The notes: generated by a model not told the origin, from the sequence alone. Counted from the first letter of the stretch, positions 1 through 7,912 are shown. The stretch is 64,000 bases of DNA from an uncultured Muribaculaceae bacterium (GCA_934661195.1 CAKUJD010000001.1:362544-426543); one strand, 5' to 3'. A program made the numbers and translations.

Positions 1-1387
1 TGTAGATGTCGAAGATTTCCCTGGCACCCTCATCGCTTATCTCATAACGCTTCTTACCCAAGTTCTTCTGGAGCAGATTGGTAAACTCTTTGGTATGGGC
101 TGCATCAATGAAGAGAGCCTTGTGGTATTTCTCCGCAGGACGCTTGTTGTCGAGAATCCACAGGTAGGTGGTGATGTCCGTACCATAAAACAAGTTCTTA
201 GGCAAGGCTACGATGGCATCGAGCAAGTTGCGGTCGAGCAGCATCTTTCTGATGTTGCTCCATCCATTGCCAGCATCGCCATTGAACAAAGGTGAGCCAT
301 TCAACACAATGCCAATGCGAGAGCCCGCTTGGTCGTCCATCTTGGCTATCATGTGCTGCAAGAAGAGCAAGGAGCCATCGGATGTAGAAGGGAGACCTGC
401 CTCGAAGCGTCCACCAGGGCAGTTGTCTTTCAAGACAGCCTTCTTCACATTCGCATCCTTTCCCCAATCTACACCAAAAGGAGGGTTGGCAAGCATGAAG
501 TTGAACTTCTTGCCATACAACTTATCGTCTGCCAAGGTGTCGCCTTGAAAGAGCTGTTGGTCGAGGTTCTGGTCATCGCCCTTCATCAAGAGGTCTGCCT
601 TACAGATGGCGTATGTCTTCTCGCTCAGTTCCTGACCATAAAGATATACCTTTAGGTTCTTGTTCTGAGCCATTTCCTGCAAGTGCTCACGTCCCACGGT
701 CAGCATACCGCCAGTACCGCAGCATGGGTCGTAGATAGTGAAAGCCTTGCCAGGGATAAACAGCTCTTGCTCCTTGCCACACATGGTAAGGCTCACCAAG
801 AGTTTTACAACCTCTCTTGGCGTGTAGTACTGACCAGCCTTGGTGTTGGTGGACTCCTTGGAACGACGGATGACAATCTCGAAGATGGTTCCCATCATGG
901 CATTGCTCACCTTGCTTGGGTGGAGGTCAGCCTTCTCCACAAACTGCTGAATGACGGCATAGAGCTTGTTGCCTCTGTCCAAACGAGCATATATCTTGGA
1001 AAGGTCAACTACGTCGCTATCGCCGTCCTCATGCACGAAGTTGGCAAGAATATCCTTCACGTTGTCAGTAAATCCCTCGATGTATGTCTTGAAGGAATCG
1101 CCGATGTGGTCGGGAGCGTTCAGGAGCTTCTTCAAAGACAAGCCAGACATATTGAAGAACGTGATGCCGTTCTGCTTCATCAACGATTGAAGCTTGTACT
1201 TGCGTACCTTCTCGTCGTATGTATTTAACTCATCGAGAATTGCATCATATTTGTCTTCAAGGACACAATCCAAACGACGAAGCAAGGTGAAAGGCAAAAT
1301 CACGTCCTCCACCTCGGAATCATCATAAGAATTACGAATAACCTCTTTGATGTCCCATATCACATTGGCTAATTCCTGCTCGGTCAT
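1..1387 (-). CDS. hsdM: Type I restriction-modification methyltransferase subunit HsdM (3' end outside window)
   Basis: This is the N6-adenine DNA methyltransferase subunit of a type I restriction-modification system. It would work with HsdS and HsdR, which are not in the window. The reading frame is open from the ATG at 1387 to base 2, giving 462 codons with no stop, so the C-terminus lies off the left edge. A helical N-terminal domain (about residues 1-150) precedes the SAM-binding motif DPCCGTGGM at 220-228 and the catalytic NPPF at 301-304, both typical of N6-adenine methyltransferases. A TAACTTTG -7 element lies about 65 bp upstream of the start. The family assignment is firm; which hsdS or hsdR accompanies it cannot be seen. 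Confidence 0.95.
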   Translation of the reverse strand, partial: MTEQELANVIWDIKEVIRNSYDDSEVEDVILPFTLLRRLDCVLEDKYDAILDELNTYDEKVRKYKLQSLMKQNGITFFNMSGLSLKKLLNAPDHIGDSFKTYIEGFTDNVKDILANFVHEDGDSDVVDLSKIYARLDRGNKLYAVIQQFVEKADLHPSKVSNAMMGTIFEIVIRRSKESTNTKAGQYYTPREVVKLLVSLTMCGKEQELFIPGKAFTIYDPCCGTGGMLTVGREHLQEMAQNKNLKVYLYGQELSEKTYAICKADLLMKGDDQNLDQQLFQGDTLADDKLYGKKFNFMLANPPFGVDWGKDANVKKAVLKDNCPGGRFEAGLPSTSDGSLLFLQHMIAKMDDQAGSRIGIVLNGSPLFNGDAGNGWSNIRKMLLDRNLLDAIVALPKNLFYGTDITTYLWILDNKRPAEKYHKALFIDAAHTKEFTNLLQKNLGKKRYEISDEGAREIFDIY

Positions 1388-1696
1388 AATGTATATAAGT
1401 AATTGTTCGTTTTTTTAGTGTGTGAGTAAGTGCCATGCCACTGGCGTGAGTGCAAAGTTACCGCGCCACTGCGCAGCCATTGTGCGCAGCCGCGTTTTTT
1501 TCGCGCCTGCCAGTCTTATTTTTTGGCTTGCCCAAAGATAGCCAAAAGAGCCCGACTGTGCAAGCGCCTACAGCCCGAAAGCCCCCACAGATTTTTGTGC
1601 AGATGTTTTTTGAATGTTTGCATTATTGCGGGGAAGTGAATAACTTTGGCGGTGGAAAAATGTTTTTTCTGGATTAACTAAAAATGTAATACGGAT
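1388..1696. other. Intergenic region between hsdM and the small basic protein gene
   Basis: No convincing gene. The region holds the hsdM promoter element, a hairpin with arms at 1469-1475 and 1483-1489 followed by seven T on the plus strand (1495-1501), and a short CCCACAGATTTTT-like stretch near 1582 that may be a remnant of the dispersed repeat family. The hairpin has no obvious plus-strand gene upstream to terminate, so its role is unclear. Confidence 0.4.
1453..1460 (-). promoter_or_regulatory. Putative -7 promoter element of hsdM
   Basis: On the minus strand the sequence reads TAACTTTG, followed by C. This matches the Bacteroidetes sigma-ABfr consensus TAnnTTTG and implies a short 5' UTR ahead of the ATG at 1387. 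I do not see a clear -33 TTG box at the usual distance. Confidence 0.45.
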
Positions 1697-1870
1697 ATGA
1701 GCAATACTAAAATTCCCGGTCTCAGTTTCTCGTGGCGGCGTGCCTTGGGCATCACCAAAATCAAGCGCGAGTTCACCAAAGCCACCGGCGTGCCCACCAC
1801 GCGTGGCGGCATCGAGCGCAAAATAGGCGGCGCCATAGTCAACGCCATTTTCAAGAAGCGGCAGCGATAG
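1697..1870 (+). CDS. Small basic conserved-looking protein, 57 aa
   Basis: An ATG at 1697 opens a 57-codon frame ending in TAG at 1870. The product is rich in Lys and Arg (about 15 of 57) and Ile. It starts MSNTKIPGLSFSWRRALG and has a central TGVPTTRGGIERKIGG segment, with no membrane segment or signal peptide. Codon choice is GC-rich like the real genes around it. I recall similar short basic proteins in other Bacteroidales but cannot name a family, so function is unassigned; nucleic-acid binding would be a guess from charge. It lies alone on the plus strand, and the hairpin with T-run at 2187-2232 could end its transcript. Confidence 0.6.
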   Translation: MSNTKIPGLSFSWRRALGITKIKREFTKATGVPTTRGGIERKIGGAIVNAIFKKRQR

Positions 1871-2024
1871 CTCCTGAAAAAGGCGGCGATCCCAGGCAAC
1901 TCGGCCGGTGGCGAATGCGAAAGCAGTAGTGTCGCGGCGTGCCGAAAGCAATGAAGAATTTTATTCCTAAGCGGGATAAGGTTTAAAGGAATAGCCGCTA
2001 AAAAAATGGTTTGCAGTTGTTTGC

Positions 2025-2179
2025 TGTAGGGACGCGGCATGCCGCGTCCGACGGGCGTAGCCCCCCAGCACGAAAATAGGAAAATCACACCAAATACACC
2101 TCCATTGGCTGTAATTGTTTACGTATAATATGTTGATTTGCAGTGAATTGAGGCGGATGTGGCATGCCACGTCCCTACA
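2025..2179. repeat. Dispersed repeat with inverted ends, copy A
   Basis: A 155-bp element beginning TGTAGGGACGCGGCATGCC and ending in nearly the inverse, GGCATGCCACGTCCCTACA. The two 19-bp ends differ at one position. The inside holds CCGCGTCCGACGGGCGTAG and a CTCCATTGGCTGTAAT-type stretch shared with the copies at 8474 and 62569. Similarity continues outside the ends: a GTTTAAAG stretch upstream and GTCGCTGCGTGGTGCACC downstream. There is no ORF, so it is MITE-like or REP-like rather than an autonomous insertion sequence. Confidence 0.75.
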
Positions 2180-2186
2180 GCATTTG

Positions 2187-2232
2187 TCGCTGCGTGGTGC
2201 ACCCGCCACCACGCAGCGATTGCCTCTTTTTT
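2187..2232 (+). terminator. Hairpin with T-run at the downstream edge of repeat copy A
   Basis: Arms TCGCTGCGTGGTG and CACCACGCAGCGA enclose a short loop and are followed by TTGCCTCTTTTTT on the plus strand. It could end transcription from the small gene at 1697. On the minus strand it also lies just past the stop of the gene at 2272. The equivalent positions in the other repeat copies are degenerate and would not fold as well. Confidence 0.45.
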
Positions 2233-2271
2233 AGCGCTCTTGGATGGCATAATCAGCTGACAGGCAATGCA

Positions 2272-3282
2272 CTATTTGGCCGTCTGGCGGCGCTTGAACA
2301 CCAGCCAGGGCACTATGCCGCGGCCTTTGTGCCGGGTGTCGGTGTCGCCGCCTTGGAGGCCTATGTCGTGGACACGGCCGTCGGCGGTGCGGTAGAAGCA
2401 GTAGTCGCTGCCGCCGGTGATGTAGATGGCGTCGGTGAAGCCATATTCGCGCAAAGCGTCGGCAAACTCATACATGCCCTGCTTGCCGCGGCTTTCGATG
2501 TAATACAGCTTGCCGCCCATGCTGCCCAGTGCGCGGCGCTCCACTTTGCCGTGCAGGTAGAAGCGCGGCGGCAGCACGCCGTCGGACACCAGTATGAACT
2601 GGCGGAAGAAGCTGCCACCGCGCTCGGCGCAGTAGTCGCGCACCTTCTCGTCGCGCGCCACGCCTATCAGCACGTGGCCGTCGGCCATGGCGCAGTAGCC
2701 CCGGCGGCTGGTGTTGCTCTGCAGCACGTTGCCGTTCACCACCAGGCTGCCCAGATACTGGTTGGCCTTGGGGTCGTAGCTGGTGAAGTCGCTGCTGCGG
2801 CTGTAGAGGTACACATCAGAGTCGGCCGGCGTGGGCTCGGTGAACGAGATTTCGGCCTGCAGGCCGCGCAGCTCATACATGTTAAGCCCCACGCCCAAAA
2901 TCGAGTCGCTCTTCATCACCACCGCGGGTGCCTCGCTGGGCAGCGGCTGCTGTAGCTTGGCTATGTTGGTCTTGGAGTCGGCCGACACTGGCACGCCCAC
3001 TGCTATGTGGTAGCGGTAATACAGATATCCGCCTGCGGCCAGCGTGCACACCAGCGCCGTGGCAATTGCCGCCGTGACCGCCAGCAGCCACCGGCTGCGG
3101 CGGGAGGGCGCGGGCGTAAGGGGTGTGGAGTCGGCTATGCTGTCGGCGTAGCTGTCGTCGCTTTCTATGGTCAATACCGGAGTTTCGCCCTGGCCCTGGC
3201 CCGGCACCTCGCTGGCGTTTTCGTCAATAACGATTGTGGGCTTGCCCTCAATTATGCTGTTGTTGCCTTTGCTGTTGTTCAT
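2272..3282 (-). CDS. Single-pass membrane protein with phosphodiester glycosidase (NAGPA/DUF2233)-like domain
   Basis: A 336-aa protein. About 64 acidic and polar residues likely stay in the cytoplasm, followed by one membrane segment at about 65-88 and an exported domain. That domain contains GGSFFRQFILVSDG, a YYIESRGK stretch and an ITGGSDYCFYR ending. The order resembles the DUF2233/NAGPA phosphodiester glycosidase fold, where a conserved GG pair follows a long helix; this is a tentative match from pattern alone. Its ATG overlaps the stop of the LytTR gene by 4 bp (ATGA), so the two are translationally coupled. It may sense or cleave an envelope glycan and control its partner, but that is inference. 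Confidence 0.75.
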   Translation of the reverse strand: MNNSKGNNSIIEGKPTIVIDENASEVPGQGQGETPVLTIESDDSYADSIADSTPLTPAPSRRSRWLLAVTAAIATALVCTLAAGGYLYYRYHIAVGVPVSADSKTNIAKLQQPLPSEAPAVVMKSDSILGVGLNMYELRGLQAEISFTEPTPADSDVYLYSRSSDFTSYDPKANQYLGSLVVNGNVLQSNTSRRGYCAMADGHVLIGVARDEKVRDYCAERGGSFFRQFILVSDGVLPPRFYLHGKVERRALGSMGGKLYYIESRGKQGMYEFADALREYGFTDAIYITGGSDYCFYRTADGRVHDIGLQGGDTDTRHKGRGIVPWLVFKRRQTAK

Positions 3283-3653
3283 TTCTGTCCCTCCTGCGTT
3301 TTAGCGTTTTCGTGTTCCATAAGTGTCTTCAGCTCCTTCAGGGCTTCGCGCGAGGCCCTTAGCTTGAAGTCGACCGAGAGCCTGCTGCCCGACAGCAGCA
3401 GGTCTTGCGTCATCAGGTTGATCACATATATGTATTTCTTGTTCACAATCAGGCTCTTGCCCACGCGCACAAAGGTGTTGTTGCTCAGCTGGCTAAAAGC
3501 CTCGTCGAAGAATTTGAGTTTAAACGTCATTTTGTGCGGCTTGCCGTTGAACAGGTACAAGTCGGAATAGTTGCCGTCGGCTTGCACAAACACGATGTCG
3601 TCGGTCTGCACACGCACCAGCTCGGACGCTGTAGATATTTTAAGCCACTCCAT
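3279..3653 (-). CDS. Stand-alone LytTR DNA-binding regulator
   Basis: A 124-aa protein that is almost entirely a LytTR DNA-binding domain. Visible are an N-terminal DDIVFVQADGNYSDLYL segment and the core FVRVGKSLIVNKKYI, both typical of LytTR. There is no receiver domain, so phosphorelay control is unlikely and another partner must regulate it. The next gene, a membrane protein, overlaps by 4 bp. The C-terminus ends in a charged helix. It probably autoregulates this two-gene unit; no binding repeats were identified with confidence. Confidence 0.9.
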   Translation of the reverse strand: MEWLKISTASELVRVQTDDIVFVQADGNYSDLYLFNGKPHKMTFKLKFFDEAFSQLSNNTFVRVGKSLIVNKKYIYVINLMTQDLLLSGSRLSVDFKLRASREALKELKTLMEHENAKTQEGQK

Positions 3654-3711
3654 GTATGTGTGTATGTTATATTTAGTTCGTTTTTTGCGTTGTCATCGTT
3701 TTTCGGCCTCG

Positions 3712-4353
3712 TTAGCAGAACGTCCACAGCAGCATAGGCTTGCTTTCGCTGTGGGCCAGACTGTCGATGTAGTCGAAGCCGCGCGTGCTCACCGTGACGC
3801 AGCCCTGGCTGCTGCGGCGGTTAAGCGGAATGTATTTGCGCCAGCAGTTGACGTTGACCCACAGCGATCCGTGCACCATCAGGCCGCGGCCGTAGGCGTT
3901 GCTGTTGGTGGTGTCGAGGCCTTTGAGCCTGAGGCTCTTCTTCATCCTGATGCCGCGCTCAAGCGTCACCTCAAACCGGCCCAGCGACGAGCATTCGCTG
4001 CCGGGCTTGTTGCTGAACACGGGCTTGCGCGCCGTGCTGCCGCCTCCGGCGCCGTGCATGGCATAGGTGCGGGCCACCGTTTTGCGGCTTTTAAACGACC
4101 ACACATACAGCCTTGGCTTGCCGCTGGGCACGCTGTAGTCCACCAGCAGGCAGTAGTTGGTGCTGAGGCCGTGTCGCTTGGCCGCCTTCAGGGCCGCATC
4201 GGCCCGCTGCTCAAGGCTGGCATAGTGGGTGTCGTCGGGCATCATGTCGCATGACCGTATCACCGCACAACCCGCCACTATTGCCGCCATTGCCACACAC
4301 GCTGCGGCCAAGGCCGCCATCACTGTCTTCACTGTTTTGCCCGTCATTGCCAT
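3712..4353 (-). CDS. Murein L,D-transpeptidase, YkuD_2 type, probable lipoprotein
   Basis: A 213-aa exported protein that should act on peptidoglycan stem peptides. The N-terminus is a hydrophobic signal ending in VAGC (Cys29), a possible lipobox. The catalytic domain shows FSNKPGSECSSLGRF at about 113-127, VHG with His161, and SQGCV with the probable nucleophile Cys185, all in the order seen in the YkuD_2 (PF13645) family. Both ATGs at 4353 and 4347 are possible starts. It sits upstream of the LytTR pair on the same strand but is separated by 58 bp. A TACCTTTG element lies about 35 bp upstream. Confidence 0.88.
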   Translation of the reverse strand: MAMTGKTVKTVMAALAAACVAMAAIVAGCAVIRSCDMMPDDTHYASLEQRADAALKAAKRHGLSTNYCLLVDYSVPSGKPRLYVWSFKSRKTVARTYAMHGAGGGSTARKPVFSNKPGSECSSLGRFEVTLERGIRMKKSLRLKGLDTTNSNAYGRGLMVHGSLWVNVNCWRKYIPLNRRSSQGCVTVSTRGFDYIDSLAHSESKPMLLWTFC

Positions 4354-4384
4354 TGTCTATCGCTTTTTTTTGATTTTGCGGAGG

Positions 4385-4392
4385 CAAAGGTA
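4385..4392 (-). promoter_or_regulatory. Putative -7 promoter element of the YkuD_2 gene
   Basis: The minus strand reads TACCTTTG, then C, matching TAnnTTTG. It lies 32 bp upstream of the ATG at 4353. No clear -33 box at standard spacing. Confidence 0.4.
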
Positions 4393-4531
4393 TTGAGCGC
4401 GTAAGGCGCAGAAAAGCAAGTTGATGGCAGTTGTGCAAAAGGCCCCGTTTCTTGTATGAACTGGGTGGCGCGCTGCCGGCTGCGGCCCAAAGTTAGCCAA
4501 ATCCGGCCACGTGTGCAAGCCACAAAGCAAG

Positions 4532-4577
4532 GCAGCCGCCCCGCACGCCATCATGTGGGCAGGTGCGGGGCGGCTGC
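4532..4577 (-). terminator. Long GC-rich hairpin after the tyrosine kinase gene
   Basis: A perfect 15-bp inverted repeat, GCAGCCGCCCCGCAC and GTGCGGGGCGGCTGC, with a 16-nt loop. It begins 28 bp beyond the kinase stop codon. The following minus-strand sequence has only a weak T content, so termination efficiency is uncertain. Confidence 0.5.
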
Positions 4578-4604
4578 AATGCGTGTGGGTGCCGTGGCGG
4601 GCGG

Positions 4605-7031
4605 TTAGCGTCGGCGCAGGCGCAGCAGGCGCTTGCGGTGGCGGCGGTGCGAGTCGCCACCATCGTCGCCATAACCATACCCGTAACCGTAGCCGTAGCC
4701 ATATCCGTAGCCGTAGCCATATCCGTAGCCGCCGTAGCCATATCCGTAGCGCTTCGAGCCCACCTTGATGTCGTTGAGCAGCAGGGTGAGGTTGTTCACC
4801 TTGTGGTCTTTGCTCATCTTCTCGAGCTCGGCCAGATAGCGGCGGTCGATGCGTCCGTCGCGCACCACATATATGGTGAGGTCGGCGAAGCGGTTGATGA
4901 GCGCAGCGTCGGCGATGATGCCAAATGGCACGGTGTCGAGCAGCACGTAGTCGTATTCCTTTCTAAGCGTCTCCACCATCTGCTTGAAGCGGTCGCTCAT
5001 CAGCAGGTTGGTGGGGTTGGGCGGAATTGCGCCGATGCTAATGAAGTCGAGGTTGGGGTGCAGCACGCCTTTGGTTATCACCTGGTGGATGTCGTCGACG
5101 TTGCCCGAGAGGTAGGCGCTGAGGCCCACGCCCGTGTTTTCAACGCCCACATATTCCGAGAAGCGGCCCTTGCGCAGATCCACGTCGACGGCTATCACCT
5201 TCTTGCCGATGTGGGCGCAGATAAGGGCCAGGTTGATGGCCACAAAGCTCTTGCCCTCGCCGGCCATGGTGGAGGTGAGCTGCATCACCACGCCATGGCC
5301 GCTCTTGGTGTCGGTCATGTAGTCGAGGTTGCTGCGCACTATGCGCAGGGCCTCCGACACGCGGTCGCGGCCGTCTTCGGTCACCACTATCTCCTTCTTT
5401 TCCTGCTCCTTGGTCTTGGCGGGCAGCTCGCCTATGATGGGAATGTCGCAGCTGTTTTCAATGTCGCGCCGCGAGTGCACTGTGGTGTCGAGCGAGTAGA
5501 TCCAGAAGATGAAGAATATCACCACTGCCGGCAGCGCCAGGCCTATCACCAGGCCTGTGAGCATTATCATCATCTCGCGCGGCGCAATGGGCGCGGCCGG
5601 ACCCGAGGCGTTTTCCACCACCTTGGCGTTAGGCTCGGTGATGGCCAGCTGCAGGGCGTTCTCCTCGCGCTTGTTGAGCAGGTAGAGGTAGAGCTGCTCC
5701 TTGATTTTCTGCTGGCGGGTGACCTCGGTGATGGCCTTCTCCTGCGACGGCATCGACTGCATGCCGCCAATGGCGCGGTTGCTCTCGGCCACGGCGGTCG
5801 ACTGCTTCATGCTCAGGGTGCGTATGTAGCTGTTGATGGTGCGCATTATGTTGCTCTTCATTGCGCTCAGCGAGTTGCTCAGCTCCACCATCACGGGGTT
5901 TTCCTTGCTCGAGGTTGCGGCAATCTTCTGGTAGCGCAGCATGGCCTCGTTGTATTGGTTAATCTGGCTCTCGATGCCGCTGTTCTCAATGCCGGTGTTG
6001 CTGGGAATCAGGTCGGTGCCGTGCATCGAGGCCAGGTGGTCGCGAATGTAGGTGGCCAGGCGCAGCTGCATGTCGGCGTCCGACACGTTTTCCACATATT
6101 TCACGCCAGTCGACGGGTCGGCAAACATGGTTGCGCCCGCGCCTGCCACTTTAAGCTCGGCAATGCGGCTGTCCACGCCGCTCAGGTCTTTCGACAGCGC
6201 CTCTATGCGGTCGGCAATGAAGTTCTCGGTGCTGCGCGCCACGCGGTTTTTGTCGCTTATGGCCTCCTGGTTGTAGGCCACGATGAGGGCGTTGAGCACG
6301 TCAAGGCCCAGGTCGTGGTTGTCGCATGTGAGCGACAGGTGCACCACGTTGGCCATCTTGTCGGCCTTCTCGGCGCTTAGGTTGGCCACCAGCGCCTTGG
6401 CAATGTCGTGGGTGGTGTAGATGCGCACCTTGGTCAGCGCCAGGTCGGCCGGGTTAAACGACTGCGTCTTGGTGATGGCCACGGGGCCGTAGACGGTGCT
6501 CACCTTGTTGCCAAAGTGGGCCTTCTTCCACGCGCCTCCGTCCACGTTAAACTCAAATTCGGTGGCGCTCTTGGGCACCACGGTGATGGTGAAGTTGTCC
6601 TTGATGTCGTTGAGCGGAGTCACCTGCACCGGCGCCGACTTGTAGATGTTCACGTCGCGCAGATACACGTGGCCGTAATACTGCACGTTCAGGCCCAAGT
6701 GGCTCACCACGGTCTCCATCAGCTTGGTGGAGCGCAGCTTGAATATTTCATCGGGTATGCCGCTCACGCCCGTGTTCACGCCCAGGTCGGAGAACACCTG
6801 CGACTGGCTGGTGTTGCTCTTGTTGTCCTCGGTGTTGACCAGAATGTAGGCGTCCGAACTGTAGATGGGCGTTTGTGTCTTGCCATAGAGGTAGGCTATG
6901 CAGCCGCACGCCACCACCGATATCACAAACCAATACCAGTTGCGCGCGCACGCCATGAGGAAAGCCCGCATGGGTATGCCCGATGACTCTTCACGCCTTC
7001 CTTGCTTTGTTTCTTCGCTTGCTTCTTGCAT
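4605..7031 (-). CDS. Wzz/Wzc-like polysaccharide co-polymerase with tyrosine autokinase domain and Tyr-Gly tail
   Basis: An 808-aa inner-membrane protein that controls polymerisation and export of surface polysaccharide. A Wzz domain follows a first membrane segment at about 28-50, a long coiled-coil region precedes a second membrane segment at about 490-520, and a BY-kinase domain follows. Its Walker A is TSTMAGEGKS, Walker A' IAVDVDLRKGR and Walker B YDYVLLDT. Residues 762-788 are a tail of 13 tyrosines alternating with glycine, the likely autophosphorylation cluster, and then a very basic 20-residue end (DDGGDSHRRHRKRLLRLRRR). The usual separate Wza exporter gene is not adjacent. It is 9 kb from the polysaccharide locus it may serve. 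Confidence 0.92.
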   Translation of the reverse strand: MQEASEETKQGRREESSGIPMRAFLMACARNWYWFVISVVACGCIAYLYGKTQTPIYSSDAYILVNTEDNKSNTSQSQVFSDLGVNTGVSGIPDEIFKLRSTKLMETVVSHLGLNVQYYGHVYLRDVNIYKSAPVQVTPLNDIKDNFTITVVPKSATEFEFNVDGGAWKKAHFGNKVSTVYGPVAITKTQSFNPADLALTKVRIYTTHDIAKALVANLSAEKADKMANVVHLSLTCDNHDLGLDVLNALIVAYNQEAISDKNRVARSTENFIADRIEALSKDLSGVDSRIAELKVAGAGATMFADPSTGVKYVENVSDADMQLRLATYIRDHLASMHGTDLIPSNTGIENSGIESQINQYNEAMLRYQKIAATSSKENPVMVELSNSLSAMKSNIMRTINSYIRTLSMKQSTAVAESNRAIGGMQSMPSQEKAITEVTRQQKIKEQLYLYLLNKREENALQLAITEPNAKVVENASGPAAPIAPREMMIMLTGLVIGLALPAVVIFFIFWIYSLDTTVHSRRDIENSCDIPIIGELPAKTKEQEKKEIVVTEDGRDRVSEALRIVRSNLDYMTDTKSGHGVVMQLTSTMAGEGKSFVAINLALICAHIGKKVIAVDVDLRKGRFSEYVGVENTGVGLSAYLSGNVDDIHQVITKGVLHPNLDFISIGAIPPNPTNLLMSDRFKQMVETLRKEYDYVLLDTVPFGIIADAALINRFADLTIYVVRDGRIDRRYLAELEKMSKDHKVNNLTLLLNDIKVGSKRYGYGYGGYGYGYGYGYGYGYGYGYGYGDDGGDSHRRHRKRLLRLRRR
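4668..4748 (-). repeat. In-frame microsatellite coding for the Tyr-Gly tail
   Basis: The 81-bp tail-coding stretch is built from 6-bp Tyr-Gly units grouped into 18-bp blocks, TACGGATATGGCTACGGC on the coding strand, repeated about three times with drift. All units are multiples of three, so slippage would change the number of tyrosines without a frameshift. Confidence 0.8.
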
Positions 7032-7409
7032 CTTGAAAAAAGTGATGTGTTATGTAGTTTTATATGCTTGCGTATTCACCAACGGATCGTACTATTTTTC
7101 TCGTGCCACACAGCCGGCCGCTTCTGCGTTGCCGCGGTGGGGCGTGCGGCGGCCATGTGTTTTAACGTGCAAATTTAGCCAATTATTTCATTACACACAT
7201 TATATAGTGCCGAAAATAATTCCACTTGTCCGCCGGGCCGCGTCCCACGGAGCCAGCCACACAGACTCTCACACAGGTGCTTTTTCAAAAAAATAGTGCA
7301 AAACTGGGCGCAGAGCGTCAAAGCTTGCCTGAACGCTTTGCCGCGGAGTAGCCTATTTTCTGCAAAAAAATCGGGCTGTGAACAATATTGAGCACAACGG
7401 AAGATCTAT
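7032..7409. other. Upstream region of the tyrosine kinase gene
   Basis: No supported gene. It contains a TAAATTTG -7 element for the kinase (7170-7177), AT-rich stretches and the region between the kinase and the DUF2442 gene stop. Nothing else is recognised. Confidence 0.4.
7170..7177 (-). promoter_or_regulatory. Putative -7 promoter element of the tyrosine kinase gene
   Basis: The minus strand reads TAAATTTG followed by C. The identical octamer occurs upstream of the genes at 16104 and 55372. The implied 5' UTR is about 130 nt. Confidence 0.4.
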
Positions 7410-7658
7410 TTACGCCGCTTTGCCATATTTGTAAATGCTGTCGCTGGCAAGGTCAATTTGGTCATTCCAATACACGCAAGTACGGCTTGAATCTAGTTGC
7501 GCCTGCTTGAAAAGCCCATACACATCTACTAATGCACGAAATGCAGGAAGCGTTTTTATGTCATCTTTTACATCATACATAACCTTATATCCATCATCAA
7601 ATTCAACGAAAAGGATATAATTGTCGAGAACCGATAACTGTTTAATTCTAGGTATCAT
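7410..7658 (-). CDS. DUF2442 domain protein
   Basis: A small protein of 82 aa when started at the ATG at 7658, which overlaps the TGA of the upstream gene as ATGA. A start at 7694 would add 12 low-complexity residues and overlap by 40 bp, so the coupled start is preferred. The sequence (VEFDDGYKVMYDVKDDI, then LPAFRAL and a C-terminal WNDQIDLASDSIY) matches DUF2442. DUF2442 and DUF4160 genes are commonly paired, and the pairing has been suggested to be toxin-antitoxin-like; function is unproven. Confidence 0.85.
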   Translation of the reverse strand: MIPRIKQLSVLDNYILFVEFDDGYKVMYDVKDDIKTLPAFRALVDVYGLFKQAQLDSSRTCVYWNDQIDLASDSIYKYGKAA

Positions 7659-7912
7659 AGCGGTGGTAGTTTGGTTATTATTTGTTTGTCCCACATTTCC
7701 TGAAGTTCATCGGAATGAAGCGAGAGCCATTCCGTTACTAACTCCTGAGCCTTTTGTGGAAGGTCTCCTTCAAACATTTCAAAGGTTTTAATATTAAATA
7801 GGCCCACATACTCATTGTAAATGGCATGTATGTGAGAAGGCTCGTGTTCTTTGGGTTTAAAGAACATCTTTATGATAATCCCATAAAATCTAACAATCTC
7901 TGGCATACGCAT
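7655..7912 (-). CDS. DUF4160 domain protein
   Basis: An 85-aa protein matching DUF4160: it opens MPEIVRFYGIIIKMFF and carries the conserved EHEPSHIHAIYNEYVG stretch with its two histidines. Its stop codon overlaps the start of the DUF2442 gene by 4 bp, so the pair is one transcript. GC content is lower than in neighbouring genes, which fits an accessory module. It lies 120 bp from the divergently oriented tRNA cluster. A role as one half of a toxin-antitoxin-like pair is possible but not shown. Confidence 0.85.
   Translation of the reverse strand: MRMPEIVRFYGIIIKMFFKPKEHEPSHIHAIYNEYVGLFNIKTFEMFEGDLPQKAQELVTEWLSLHSDELQEMWDKQIITKLPPL

Noticed and set aside
1469..1501. Hairpin with T-run upstream of hsdM as a terminator
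   Set aside because: No plus-strand gene lies upstream of it in the window, and on the minus strand it lies before the hsdM promoter element. It is mentioned only in the intergenic entry.
4563..6380. Long plus-strand open frame opposite the tyrosine kinase gene
   Set aside because: It is antisense to a gene with clear domains. The composition (His, Val, Ala, Gly repeats) is what complementary frames of GC-rich genes produce, and it has no recognised motif.
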